Source of the DNA: Burkholderiales bacterium
GTDB lineage: Bacteria > Pseudomonadota > Gammaproteobacteria > Burkholderiales > Burkholderiaceae_C
Direction: 5' to 3'
Length of the DNA: 64,000 nt
Assembly: GCA_016213325.1 (NCBI GenBank)
Contig: JACRAY010000027.1
Location: 1 to 64,000 of the forward strand
Shown here: positions 53,650-62,653 of the stretch, in pieces
Layout: each line of letters starts with the position of its first letter
Numbering within the stretch: the first letter of the stretch is position 1
Notes under the pieces: generated by a model
What the model saw: the letters and a program-made list of their open reading frames with translations, nothing else
Told to the model about the DNA's origin: nothing
Databases searched by the model: none
Program-made: the position numbers and the translations under genes

Positions 53650-56616
53650 ATGTTGCTGACGAAGAAATCGGGTTCCGCCGACAGCGGTACGCGCTCGCCA
53701 TTCGTGCACAGCCTGCAGCGCGGGCTGTCCGGCGCCATTCCCACCATGGACCGCCGCGCCTTCCTGCGCCGCTCGGGCCTGGGGGTCGGCGTGGGCATTG
53801 CCGCGTCGTCGCTCACGCTGGTGAAGAAGTCGCAGGCGGCGGAGGGCAAGTCCACCGCGGTCGGTTCGGGCAAGGTTGAAGTGAAGCGCACGGTGTGCAC
53901 GCACTGCTCGGTGGGCTGCGCGATCGACGCGGTGGTCGAGAACGGCGTGTGGGTGCGGCAGGAGCCGGTGTTCGACTCGCCCCTCAACCTGGGCGCGCAC
54001 TGCGCCAAGGGTGCGTCGGTGCGCGAGCACGGCCACGGCGAGTTCCGCCTGCGCTATCCCATGAAGCTGGTGGACGGCAAGTACCAGCGCATCAGCTGGG
54101 ACACGGCCTACAGCGAGCTCGCCGCCAAGCTGCAGGAGATCCGCAAGGCGAGCGGCCCGGACGCAGTGTTCTGGGTGGGCTCGTCCAAGCACAGCAACGA
54201 GCAGTCGTACCTGATGCGCAAGTTCGTGAGCCTGTGGGGCAGCAACAACTGCGACCACCAGGCGCGCATCTGCCACTCCACCACGGTGGCCGGCGTGGCC
54301 AACACGTGGGGCTACGGCGCCATGACCAATTCGTACAACGACATGCAGAACAGCAAGTGCGCGTTGTACATCGGCTCCAACGCCGCCGAAGCGCACCCGG
54401 TGAGCCTGCTGCACATGCTGCATTCCAAGGAAAGCGGCTGCAAGATGATCGTGGCAGACCCGCGCTTCACGCGCACCGCCGCCAAGGCCGACGAATTCGT
54501 GCGCATCCGCTCCGGCTCCGACATCCCTTTCCTGTTCGGCGTGCTGTACCACGTGTTCAAGAACGGCTGGGAAGACAAGAAGTACATCAACGACCGTGTC
54601 TACGGCATGGAGGACGTGCGCAAGGACGTCATGGCCAAGTGGACGCCCGACAAGGTCGAGGAAGCCTGCGGCGTGCCCGAAGCCCGGGTGGCGATGGTCG
54701 CCGAGATGATGGCGAAGAACCGGCCGTCCACCATCGTGTGGTGCATGGGCCAGACGCAGCACTCGATCGGCAACGCCATGGTGCGCGCCTCGTGCATCCT
54801 TCAGCTCGCCCTGGGCAACGTCGGCGTGTCGGGCGGCGGGGCCAACATCTTCCGCGGCCACGACAACGTGCAGGGCGCCACCGACGTGGGCCCCAACCCC
54901 GACTCGCTGCCCGGCTACTACGGCATCGTCGAAGGCTCGTGGCGCCACTTCGCCAAGGTGTGGGGCGTCGACTTCGACTGGATCAAGGGCCGCTTCGCCA
55001 ACCCCGGGATGATGAGCAAGCCCGGCATCACGGTGTCGCGCTGGATCGACGGCGTGATGGAGAAGAACGAGCTGATCGACCAGGACCCGAACCTGCGTGC
55101 GCTGGTCTTCTGGGGCCATGCGCCCAACTCGCAGACGCGTGGCGTCGAGATGAAGAAGGCGATGGACAAGCTCGACCTGCTGGTCGTGATCGATCCCTAC
55201 CCTTCGGCCACCGCCGCCATGGCGGCGATGCCGGGCGATCCCAAGGACCTGAACCCGAACCGCGCCGTGTACCTGCTGCCGGCCGCCACGCAGTTCGAGA
55301 CCAGCGGGTCGTGCACCGCGTCCAACCGCTCGCTGCAATGGCGCGAGAAGGTGATCGACCCGCTGTGGGAAAGCCGCAGCGACCACATGATCATGCACCA
55401 GCTGGCCGAGAAGCTCGGCTTTGCCAAGGAGCTGTCCAAGAACTACAAGATGCAGAAGGTCAAGGGCATGGACGAGCCCCTGCCCGAGGACATCCTGCGC
55501 GAGATCAACCGGTCGGTCTGGACGATCGGCTACACGGGCCAGAGCCCCGAGCGGCTGAAGGCGCACATGAAGAACATGGCGGCCTTCGACGTGAAGACGC
55601 TCAAGTGCAAAGGCACGGTGAAGGACAAGGAAACCGGCTACGACCTGACCGGCGACTACTTCGGCCTGCCGTGGCCGTGCTTCGGCACGCCCGAACTCAA
55701 GCACCCGGGCTCGCCCAACCTGTACGACACCAGCAAGCACGTGATGGACGGCGGCGGCAACTTCCGCGCCAATTTCGGCGTTGAGCGCGCCGGCGTGAAC
55801 CTGCTGGCCGAGGACGGCTCGCACTCGCTGGGCAGCGAAATCACCACCGGCTACCCCGAGATCGACCATGTGTTCGTGAAGAAGCTCGGCTGGTGGGGCG
55901 AGCTGACACCCGCCGAACAGGTTGCGGCCGAAGGCAAGAACTGGAAGACCGATTCGTCCGGCGGCCTGATCCGGGTGGTGATGAAGGGGCACGGCGTGCA
56001 CCCGTTCGGCAATGCCAAGGCGCGCGCGGTGGTCTGGAACTTCCCCGACCCGGTGCCGCAGCACCGCGAGCCGATCTACAGCACGCGGCCCGACCTGGTG
56101 GCCAAGTACCCGACGCACGACGACAAGAAGGCGTTCTGGCGGCTGCCCACCCTGTACAAGACGCTGCAGCAGAAGAACCTGGCGGACAAGGTGCACGAGA
56201 AGTTCCCGCTGATCCTCACCTCGGGGCGGCTGGTGGAATACGAAGGCGGCGGCGAAGAGACGCGGTCCAACCCGTGGCTGGCCGAGCTGCAGCAGGAGGC
56301 CTTCGTCGAGATCAACCCGAAGACGGCCGCGGCGCGCAGCATCCGCAACGGCGACCGCGTATGGCTGCACTCGCCCACCGGCGCCAAGCTGAACGTGCAG
56401 GCCATGGTGACCGAGCGGGTCGGTCCCGACACGGTCTGGATGCCGTTCCACTTCTCGGGGCGGTGGCAGGGCGCCGACCTGCTGGCGTACTACCCCAACG
56501 GCGCGGCGCCTGTGGTGCGCGGCGAGGCGGTGAACACGGCCACGACCTACGGCTACGACAGCGTCACCATGATGCAAGAGACGAAGACCACGATCTGCAA
56601 CATCGAACGCGCCTGA
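53650..56616 (+). CDS. fdhA: Formate dehydrogenase alpha subunit (Mo/W-bis-MGD)
   Basis: The 988-residue catalytic subunit has a TAT signal (MDRRAFLRRSGLGVGVG, about residues 33-49), a [4Fe-4S] site (CTHCSVGCAID ... HCAKG) and the active-site segment DHQARICHSTTVAG, where a Cys takes the place of the selenocysteine found in FdnG/FdhF. Formate is oxidised to CO2 at molybdenum or tungsten in the periplasm. Residues in the C-terminal domain (LTSGRLVEYEGGGEETRSNPWLAEL) are family typical. The upstream N-terminal extension before the TAT motif is longer than usual; an internal ATG at MDRRAF is an alternative start. Confidence 0.96.
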   Translation: MLLTKKSGSADSGTRSPFVHSLQRGLSGAIPTMDRRAFLRRSGLGVGVGIAASSLTLVKKSQAAEGKSTAVGSGKVEVKRTVCTHCSVGCAIDAVVENGVWVRQEPVFDSPLNLGAHCAKGASVREHGHGEFRLRYPMKLVDGKYQRISWDTAYSELAAKLQEIRKASGPDAVFWVGSSKHSNEQSYLMRKFVSLWGSNNCDHQARICHSTTVAGVANTWGYGAMTNSYNDMQNSKCALYIGSNAAEAHPVSLLHMLHSKESGCKMIVADPRFTRTAAKADEFVRIRSGSDIPFLFGVLYHVFKNGWEDKKYINDRVYGMEDVRKDVMAKWTPDKVEEACGVPEARVAMVAEMMAKNRPSTIVWCMGQTQHSIGNAMVRASCILQLALGNVGVSGGGANIFRGHDNVQGATDVGPNPDSLPGYYGIVEGSWRHFAKVWGVDFDWIKGRFANPGMMSKPGITVSRWIDGVMEKNELIDQDPNLRALVFWGHAPNSQTRGVEMKKAMDKLDLLVVIDPYPSATAAMAAMPGDPKDLNPNRAVYLLPAATQFETSGSCTASNRSLQWREKVIDPLWESRSDHMIMHQLAEKLGFAKELSKNYKMQKVKGMDEPLPEDILREINRSVWTIGYTGQSPERLKAHMKNMAAFDVKTLKCKGTVKDKETGYDLTGDYFGLPWPCFGTPELKHPGSPNLYDTSKHVMDGGGNFRANFGVERAGVNLLAEDGSHSLGSEITTGYPEIDHVFVKKLGWWGELTPAEQVAAEGKNWKTDSSGGLIRVVMKGHGVHPFGNAKARAVVWNFPDPVPQHREPIYSTRPDLVAKYPTHDDKKAFWRLPTLYKTLQQKNLADKVHEKFPLILTSGRLVEYEGGGEETRSNPWLAELQQEAFVEINPKTAAARSIRNGDRVWLHSPTGAKLNVQAMVTERVGPDTVWMPFHFSGRWQGADLLAYYPNGAAPVVRGEAVNTATTYGYDSVTMMQETKTTICNIERA

Positions 56617-56624
56617 TGCCTTGT

Positions 56625-56666
56625 GGGTCAGATCACGAATTTGCGAAGCAAATTGTGCTCTGACCC
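56625..56666. repeat. Inverted repeat between fdhA and fdhB (GGGTCAGA-type)
   Basis: Arms GGGTCAGATCACGAATTTGC and GCAAATTGTGCTCTGACCC are separated by GAA; they pair over most of their length with a few mismatches. GGGTCAGA...TCTGACCC repeats are frequent in Burkholderiales and resemble elements moved by REP-associated tyrosine transposases. It starts 8 bp after the fdhA stop and could stabilise the fdhA message. Confidence 0.8.
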
Positions 56667-56685
56667 CAACTGACTGGAGAGACAA

Positions 56686-57303
56686 ATGGCACGAATGAAA
56701 TTCATCTGCGACTCGGAGCGCTGCATCGAATGCAACGGCTGCGTCACTGCGTGCAAGAACGAGCACGAGGTCCCGTGGGGCGTCAACCGCCGCCGTGTGG
56801 TCACGCTGAACGACGGCGTGCCGGGCGAGCGCTCGATCTCGGTGGCCTGCATGCACTGCTCGGACGCGCCGTGCATGGCGGTGTGCCCGGTCAGCTGCTT
56901 CTACCGCACCGAAGAAGGCGTGGTGCTGCACGACAAGGACACCTGCATCGGCTGCGGCTACTGCAGCTATGCCTGCCCGTTCGGCGCGCCGCAATTCCCG
57001 TCGGCCGGCACCTTTGGCGTGCGCGGCAAGATGGACAAGTGCACCTTCTGCGCCGGCGGCCCCGAGGCCAACGGCAGCGAAGCCGAGTTCGAGAAGTACG
57101 GGCGCAACCGCCTCGCCGAAGGGAAGCTGCCGGCCTGTGCCGAGATGTGCTCGACCAAGGCGCTGCTGGCCGGCGACGGCGACGTGGTGGCCGACATCTT
57201 CCGCAACCGCGTGCTCAAGCGCGGCAAGGGTGCCGAGGTGTGGGGCTGGGGCACGGCCTACGGTTCCAAGCAGGCGGGGCAGCCGGGGGGCCAGAAGTCA
57301 TGA
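56686..57303 (+). CDS. fdhB: Formate dehydrogenase beta (iron-sulfur) subunit
   Basis: The 205-residue subunit carries four cysteine groups for [4Fe-4S] clusters: CIECNGCVTACKNEHE, CMHCSDAPCMAVCPVSC, CIGCGYCSYACPFG and CTFCAGG with CAEMC. It passes electrons from FdhA to the cytochrome b. It is shorter than FdnH and has no C-terminal membrane helix, as in FDH-O/N relatives of Burkholderiales. TAT export would depend on FdhA. Confidence 0.95.
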   Translation: MARMKFICDSERCIECNGCVTACKNEHEVPWGVNRRRVVTLNDGVPGERSISVACMHCSDAPCMAVCPVSCFYRTEEGVVLHDKDTCIGCGYCSYACPFGAPQFPSAGTFGVRGKMDKCTFCAGGPEANGSEAEFEKYGRNRLAEGKLPACAEMCSTKALLAGDGDVVADIFRNRVLKRGKGAEVWGWGTAYGSKQAGQPGGQKS

Positions 57304-57521
57304 AGCGAATCTACATCGTGTGGCTGCTGCTGGCCGGCCTGGCCGCCTGCACCGAGTCGCCGCAGACGGCCACCGGCATCCGCAGCGACTCGCCGGCTTT
57401 CCAGGGCACCAGCATGCCTTACCAGGCCGCCGGCTGGAAGCCGGGCGACCGCAACAGCTGGGAGCAGCAGCTCAAGGTGCGCACCCAGCAGGGGCAGAAC
57501 GATTATGCGAAGGTCAATTAG
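57300..57521 (+). CDS. Small lipoprotein of the formate dehydrogenase operon
   Basis: A 73-residue protein with a lipoprotein signal (LLLAGLAAC, Cys at residue 17), then a short region ending RTQQGQNDYAKVN. Its ATG overlaps the fdhB stop and its 3' end overlaps the start of fdhC by 17 bp, so it is embedded in the operon. Similar small proteins are found in related FDH operons; function unknown. Confidence 0.8.
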   Translation: MKRIYIVWLLLAGLAACTESPQTATGIRSDSPAFQGTSMPYQAAGWKPGDRNSWEQQLKVRTQQGQNDYAKVN

Positions 57522-58716
57522 CCTCCTCGCGGCCGGGCTCGTGGCGCTGGCGCCGCTGCTGGCTTTTGCGCAAGCCGCACCCCAGCGGCAGGTGCCCGAC
57601 GACCCCGCGCCGGCCGCCGCCCCGGGCGGCATCCAGTCGCAGAACATCTTCGACGTGAAGCCGGAGCTGAAGCGCGACGCCTCGTCCGAAGCCGGCTACC
57701 AGGACCAGAACAACGCGCAGCGCAACCGCGTGCAGCCGGGCAACAACTCGCCGATGTGGCGCGACGTGAAGAAGGGCCTGGAAGGCTATTCGAGCCTGCC
57801 GAAGGACCAGGCGCCCGAGGCGGGCGTGCTGATCCAGCAGCAGGTGCAGTACCCGGGCTCGCGGCTCACGACGGCGGGCGAAGCCTGGCGGCAGGTGCGC
57901 AACAACTGGATCATTCCCTACGGCGCGGCCCTGGTGCTGATCTCCATCGTGGCGCTGGGGATCTTCTACTTCGCGCGCGGAACGCTCGGCCACCACCCGG
58001 CCGAAGGCGGCGGCGGGCGGCGCATTGAACGCTTCACCCCCTTCGAGCGCGCGGCGCACTGGACCAATGCCATCGCCTTCGTGGTGCTGGGCATCTCGGG
58101 CCTGGTCATGGCGTTCGGCAAGTTCTTCCTGTTGCCCGTGATCGGCGGCACGCTGTTCGGCTACTTCACCTACATCCTGAAGAACCTGCACAACTTCTTC
58201 GGGCCGCTGTTCGTTGTGTCGCTCATCGTGGTGATCGTCACGTTCATCAAGGACGAGTTCCCGCGCAAGGGCGACCTGGGCTGGTTCCTGAACATCGGCA
58301 AGGTGTTCAGCCGCTCCAGCACCGAGGAGCCGCCGACGCACCGTTTCAACCCGGGCGAGAAGGTCGTGTTCTGGATCGGCGCGTTCGTGCTGGGCGTTGT
58401 CGTCGTGGTCTCCGGCGTCGTGCTCGACAAGCTGGTGCCGTCGCTCATCTACGAGCGCGGGACGATGCAGGTGGCGCACATGGTGCATGCGACGGCGGCC
58501 GTGCTGATGATCTGCATCACGGGGCTGCACATCTACCTGGGCACGGTGGGCGTGCGCGGCTCCTATACGGCCATGCGCCACGGCTACGTCGACGAGGCGT
58601 GGGCGAAGGAGCACCACGGCTACTGGTACGAAGAGGTCAAGGCCGGCAAGATCCCCGCCCAGCGCAGCAACGAGCCTGTTGCCGTGGACGACGCCGGCAA
58701 AGTGCGGCCGGCCTGA
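57505..58716 (+). CDS. fdhC: Formate dehydrogenase gamma (cytochrome b) subunit
   Basis: The 403-residue protein starts with a signal peptide and a periplasmic extension of about 110 residues (rich in Gln/Asn/Pro), a membrane helix near 135-155 and then a four-helix cytochrome b domain with candidate haem ligands in ERAAHWTNAIAF, NLHNFFGPLF, QVAHMVHAT and TGLHIYLG. It anchors the enzyme and reduces quinone. The N-terminal extension is larger than in FdnI but common in this FDH subtype. Confidence 0.93.
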   Translation: MRRSISLLAAGLVALAPLLAFAQAAPQRQVPDDPAPAAAPGGIQSQNIFDVKPELKRDASSEAGYQDQNNAQRNRVQPGNNSPMWRDVKKGLEGYSSLPKDQAPEAGVLIQQQVQYPGSRLTTAGEAWRQVRNNWIIPYGAALVLISIVALGIFYFARGTLGHHPAEGGGGRRIERFTPFERAAHWTNAIAFVVLGISGLVMAFGKFFLLPVIGGTLFGYFTYILKNLHNFFGPLFVVSLIVVIVTFIKDEFPRKGDLGWFLNIGKVFSRSSTEEPPTHRFNPGEKVVFWIGAFVLGVVVVVSGVVLDKLVPSLIYERGTMQVAHMVHATAAVLMICITGLHIYLGTVGVRGSYTAMRHGYVDEAWAKEHHGYWYEEVKAGKIPAQRSNEPVAVDDAGKVRPA

Positions 58717-58728
58717 GGAGGACCCAAG

Positions 58729-59178
58729 ATGAACAAGACCCTGTTGACCGCCGCGCTGCTTGCTGCTTGCGGCTGCGCGTTCGCCAAGCTGCCGCCGCCG
58801 GTGCTGGACGACGCTGCCAAGGCCAAGGCCGCGGAGACTGCGGCCAAGACCGCCTGGCAGGCCAAGATGGATGGCTTCCTGCTGTGCAAGGCGCAGGACC
58901 GCGTGGTGGCCAAGCTGGGCAAGTCGCCTGCCAAGGCGATGCCGGTGGCGGCCAAACCCGCTTCAGCAGCCGTGCCGCCCGCGGCTGCCGCCAGCGGCAC
59001 GCCCGCCGTGGCCGCCGCCCCACCGCCCTGCGCCGACCCCGGCCCGTTCGCCTACAACCCGCCCGAGCAGAAGCCGCTGGAAACGTCCGGTGCGCATTCG
59101 CCCTCGGGCACCGCGGCCAGCCCGCCGAGCGTGAAGAAGCCCTCGGCCGAGATGGCGCCCGGGGGCAAGAAGTCCTGA
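58729..59178 (+). CDS. Exported hypothetical protein of the formate dehydrogenase operon
   Basis: A 149-residue protein with a Sec signal (to CAFA near residue 19), a short helical, Ala/Lys-rich region with one Cys (FLLCKAQDRVV) and a long Pro/Ala/Ser-rich, low-complexity C terminus. It sits between fdhC and fdhD, 12 and 8 bp away. No domain recognised. The Cys in CKAQDRV and the periplasmic location suggest a structural or accessory role. Confidence 0.75.
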   Translation: MNKTLLTAALLAACGCAFAKLPPPVLDDAAKAKAAETAAKTAWQAKMDGFLLCKAQDRVVAKLGKSPAKAMPVAAKPASAAVPPAAAASGTPAVAAAPPPCADPGPFAYNPPEQKPLETSGAHSPSGTAASPPSVKKPSAEMAPGGKKS

Positions 59179-59186
59179 GGGTTACC

Positions 59187-60023
59187 ATGGGTGGGGTGCG
59201 ACTGCCCACCCTGACCGAAGCCCGCGCGCCCCTCACGCGCGAGATCACGACCGTCAATGAGAAGGGCGAGAGCGAAACCGCGTCCATCCCGGCCGAACGC
59301 CCGCTTACCGTCTACGTCGACAAGCGCGAGCTGGTCACGCTGATGACGCTGGGCGCGCGCCCCGAGTGGCTGGTGCTGGGCTACCTGCGCAACCAGCGGC
59401 TCGTGGCGTCGGTGGACGAGGTCGAGTCGGTCAGCGTCGACTGGGATGTCGGCGCCGCCGCGGTGAAGACCCGCGACGGCATAGCCCGCATCGAGGAGCG
59501 GACTTCGAAGCGCGTGGTGACCACCGGCTGCGGGCAGGGCAGCGTGTTCGGCGGCCTCATGGAAGAGCTGGACGCGATCGAGCTGGCGAGCGCGACCCTG
59601 ACGCAGGCGCAGCTGTACGGCATCGTCAACTCGATCCGCGTGATGGAAACCACCTACAAGTCGGCCGGGTCGGTGCACGGCTGCGCGCTGTTCCGCGGCG
59701 AGGAGATGCTGCTGTTCGTGGAGGACGTGGGCCGCCACAACGCGATCGACACCATCGCGGGCTGGATGTGGCTGCAGCCCGGCGGCATGGACGGCGGCGA
59801 CAAGGTGTTCTACACCACCGGGCGGCTGACCAGCGAGATGGTCATGAAGTCGGCGCAGATGGGTGTGCCCATCGTGGTGTCGCGCAGCGGGATCACGCAG
59901 ATGGGGCACGAGATCGCGCAGCAGCTGGGCTTGTGTGCGATTGGAAGGGCGACGGGGAGGCACTTCCTTTGCTACACCGGCGCGGAGCGGCTGGTGTTGG
60001 AGCCAGCCTTGGCCCGGCGGTAA
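59187..60023 (+). CDS. fdhD: FdhD sulfurtransferase for formate dehydrogenase
   Basis: The 278-residue protein transfers sulfur to the FDH Mo/W cofactor and is required for activity. The catalytic loop reads TTGCGQGSVFGG: the essential first Cys is kept, but the second Cys of the E. coli CxxC pair is replaced. Other family blocks are SAGSVHGCALFRG, VEDVGRHNAIDTIAG and TTGRLTSEMVMKSAQMGVPI. The ATG at 59187 follows TGAGGG at a good distance. It is the last gene of the operon, before a palindromic repeat. Confidence 0.94.
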   Translation: MGGVRLPTLTEARAPLTREITTVNEKGESETASIPAERPLTVYVDKRELVTLMTLGARPEWLVLGYLRNQRLVASVDEVESVSVDWDVGAAAVKTRDGIARIEERTSKRVVTTGCGQGSVFGGLMEELDAIELASATLTQAQLYGIVNSIRVMETTYKSAGSVHGCALFRGEEMLLFVEDVGRHNAIDTIAGWMWLQPGGMDGGDKVFYTTGRLTSEMVMKSAQMGVPIVVSRSGITQMGHEIAQQLGLCAIGRATGRHFLCYTGAERLVLEPALARR

Positions 60024-60026
60024 TGG

Positions 60027-60100
60027 GTAGGCTGGGGTGGAACCCCGGCACGCCAGCGCGCGAAGAGCTGCGGTTTCACCGCAGCCTACTAATGCTGGCG
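60027..60100. repeat. Composite palindromic repeat (GTAGG-type) after fdhD
   Basis: Outer arms GTAGGCTG (60027-60034) and CAGCCTAC (60082-60089) enclose two hairpins, GGGGT-GGA-ACCCC and GCTGCGGT-TTC-ACCGCAGC. A further CGCCAGC/GCTGGCG pair (60051-60057 and 60094-60100) overlaps. Same family as 16332-16408. It ends the fdh operon and may terminate transcription. Confidence 0.75.
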
Positions 60101-60126
60101 TGAGAGTTCTGGGCTAACCTCCGGCG

Positions 60127-62643
60127 ATGCGCACCTCCTCCCCCTGGTCCCTCGGCTGGCGCACGCTCTGGCGCGACCTGCGCGCGGGCGAACTGCGGCT
60201 GCTGATCGTCGCGGTGACGCTGGCCGTCGCTGCGCTCACCGCCGTCGGCTTCTTCGCCGACCGCCTGAAGGGCGGCCTGGCGCGCGACGCGCGGCAGCTG
60301 CTGGGCGGCGACGCCGTGGTGGTGAGCGACTCCCCCACGCCGCAGGCTTTCATCGAGCGCGCGAAGGCGCTGGGGCTGGACAGCGTCACGACGCTCATCT
60401 TCCCTTCCATGGGCCGCGCGCCCGACGACAAGGGCGGCGCCAGCCGGCTGGTGGCGTTGAAGGCCGTGCCCGCCGGCTACCCGCTGCGCGGCCAGTTGCA
60501 GGTGGCCGCGCAGCCCGGCGCCGAAGCGGTGGGCACGCGCGAGGTACCGGCCCGCGGCGAAGTGTGGGTGGACGCGGCGCTGCTCGAATCGCTGGAGCTG
60601 CAGGTGGGCGACCCGCTGCTGCTGGGCGACGCGAAGCTGCGCATCGCGCGCGTGATCACGGTGGAACCCGACCGCGGCAGCGGCTTCCTCAACTTCGCGC
60701 CGCGCGCGATGATCAACCAAGCGGACCTGCCGGCCACCAAGCTCGTGCAGCCCGCGAGCCGCGTGGGGTACCGCTTTGCGGTGGCCGGCCGTGACCGCGA
60801 CGTGGCGCGTTTTGCCGACTGGGCCGTGCAGGAAGCCAAGACGCTGCGCGGCGTGCGTGTCGAGTCGCTGGAAGGCGGCCGTCCCGAGATGCGCCAGACG
60901 CTGGACCGTGCGGAGAAATTCCTCAACCTGGTGGCGCTGCTGGCTGCGCTGCTGAGCGCGGTGGCCGTGGCGCTGGCGGCGCGCGGCTTTGCCACCAGCC
61001 ACCTCGACGACTGCGCCATGCTGCGCGTGCTGGGCGAAAGCCAGCGCACCATCGCGTGGAGTTATGCCTTCGAGTTCGCATTGATCGGGCTCGCCGCCAG
61101 CCTGCTCGGCGTGGCCGTGGGCTTCGGCGTGCACTTCGTGTTCGTGTCGCTGCTGGGCAGCCTGGTCGAGACTTCGCTGCCGGCACCCGGCATCTGGCCG
61201 GTGCTGTTCGGCGTGGGCATGGGGCTCACGCTGCTGTTCGCCTTCGGCCTGCCGCCCGTGCTGCAGCTCGCTCAGGTGCCGCCGCTGCGCGTGATCCGGC
61301 GTGACGTGGGCAACCTCAAGCCCGCATCGGTGGCCGTGCTGGGCATCGGCGTGGCGGGCTTCGCTGCGTTGCTGCTGGCTGCCAGCAGCGACCTGAAGCT
61401 GGGCGCCATCGCCGTCGGCGGCTTCGCTGCCGCGGTGGCCGTCTTTGCGGGGCTCAGCTGGGTCGCTGTGAAGCTGCTGCGCCGCGCCATCAACGAGACC
61501 ACCGCGCCGCGCTGGGCGGTGCTGGCCACTCGGCAAGTCTCCGCACGGCCCGCGTACACCGTGGTGCAGACGAGCGCGCTCGCGGTCGGCCTGCTGGCGC
61601 TGGTGCTGCTGGTGCTGCTGCGCACGGACCTGATCGCGAGCTGGCGGCAGGCCACGCCGGCCGACGCGCCCAACCGCTTCGTCATCAACGTGATGCCCGA
61701 GCAGGGCGAGGCTTTCGTCAACGAGCTGAAGAAGCAGGGCGTGAAGCGGCTCGACTGGTTCCCGATGTTCCGCGGCCGGCTGGTGGCCGTGAACGGCCGT
61801 GCCGTGTCGCCCGACCAGTACGCGGATGACCGCGCCAAGCGGCTGGTGGACCGCGAGTTCAACCTGTCGTTCAGCGCGCAGCAGCCGCCGCACAACGAAG
61901 TGGTGGCGGGCCGCTGGCTGCCGGAGGAAAAGGACGCCATCAGCGTGGAGCTGGGCATCGCCGAGACGCTGGGCCTGAAGCTGGGCGACACGCTGCGCTT
62001 CGACATCGCCGGCACGACCAGCGAAGCGAAAGTCACGTCGCTGCGCAAGGTGGACTGGAGCTCGATGCGCGCCAACTTCTTCGTGATGTACCCGGTGGCC
62101 AGGCTGGAGGACGTGCCCGTCACCTACATGGGCGCCTTCAAGGCGCCGGACCGCAAGGGTTTCGACAACGAACTGGTGCGCCGCTTTCCCAACATCACCA
62201 ACGTCGACATGACCGCGACCATCACGCAGGTGCAGGCGGTGCTCGACAAGGTGATCCGCGCCGTGGAGTTCCTGTTCGGCTTCACGCTGGCGGCCGGGGT
62301 GGTCGTGCTGTTCGCGGCGGTGACGGCGACGCGCGAGGAGCGCGCCCGCGAGTTCGCCATCATGCGTGCCGTCGGCGCGCGCGGGTCGCTGCTGCGGCAG
62401 GTGCAGCGCGCCGAGCTGGTGGGCGTGGGCTTGCTGGCCGGTTTCCTCGCGAGCATGGTCGCCGTGGTGGTCGGCTGGGGGCTTGCCAAGTACGCGTTCG
62501 ACTTCACCTGGACGGCTTCGCCCTGGGTGCCGCTGGTGGGCTCGGCCGCAGGCGCGGCGCTGGCGCTGGCGGCGGGCTGGTGGGGCCTGCGCGAAGTGCT
62601 CAACCGGCCGGTGGTGGAGACGCTGCGCAAGGCGCCTGAATGA
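60127..62643 (+). CDS. FtsX-like ABC transporter permease (YbbP-type)
   Basis: The 838-residue protein has an N-terminal helix, a first periplasmic MacB-like domain, three helices in the middle, a second periplasmic domain and a C-terminal FtsX permease domain of three helices (AVEFLFGFTLAAGVVVLFAAV, AIMRAVGARGSLLRQVQRAELV). It corresponds to YbbP of E. coli, which works with the ATPase YbbA and the esterase TesA. YbbA is not adjacent here, so the ATPase must be elsewhere. The globin gene follows after 10 bp. Confidence 0.92.
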   Translation: MRTSSPWSLGWRTLWRDLRAGELRLLIVAVTLAVAALTAVGFFADRLKGGLARDARQLLGGDAVVVSDSPTPQAFIERAKALGLDSVTTLIFPSMGRAPDDKGGASRLVALKAVPAGYPLRGQLQVAAQPGAEAVGTREVPARGEVWVDAALLESLELQVGDPLLLGDAKLRIARVITVEPDRGSGFLNFAPRAMINQADLPATKLVQPASRVGYRFAVAGRDRDVARFADWAVQEAKTLRGVRVESLEGGRPEMRQTLDRAEKFLNLVALLAALLSAVAVALAARGFATSHLDDCAMLRVLGESQRTIAWSYAFEFALIGLAASLLGVAVGFGVHFVFVSLLGSLVETSLPAPGIWPVLFGVGMGLTLLFAFGLPPVLQLAQVPPLRVIRRDVGNLKPASVAVLGIGVAGFAALLLAASSDLKLGAIAVGGFAAAVAVFAGLSWVAVKLLRRAINETTAPRWAVLATRQVSARPAYTVVQTSALAVGLLALVLLVLLRTDLIASWRQATPADAPNRFVINVMPEQGEAFVNELKKQGVKRLDWFPMFRGRLVAVNGRAVSPDQYADDRAKRLVDREFNLSFSAQQPPHNEVVAGRWLPEEKDAISVELGIAETLGLKLGDTLRFDIAGTTSEAKVTSLRKVDWSSMRANFFVMYPVARLEDVPVTYMGAFKAPDRKGFDNELVRRFPNITNVDMTATITQVQAVLDKVIRAVEFLFGFTLAAGVVVLFAAVTATREERAREFAIMRAVGARGSLLRQVQRAELVGVGLLAGFLASMVAVVVGWGLAKYAFDFTWTASPWVPLVGSAAGAALALAAGWWGLREVLNRPVVETLRKAPE

Positions 62644-62653
62644 CAATCGGGGG

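Noticed and set aside
53650..56616. Possible selenocysteine (UGA) in formate dehydrogenase
   Set aside because: The reading frame is uninterrupted and a Cys codon is present at the active-site position (RICHSTTV); no in-frame TGA is involved.
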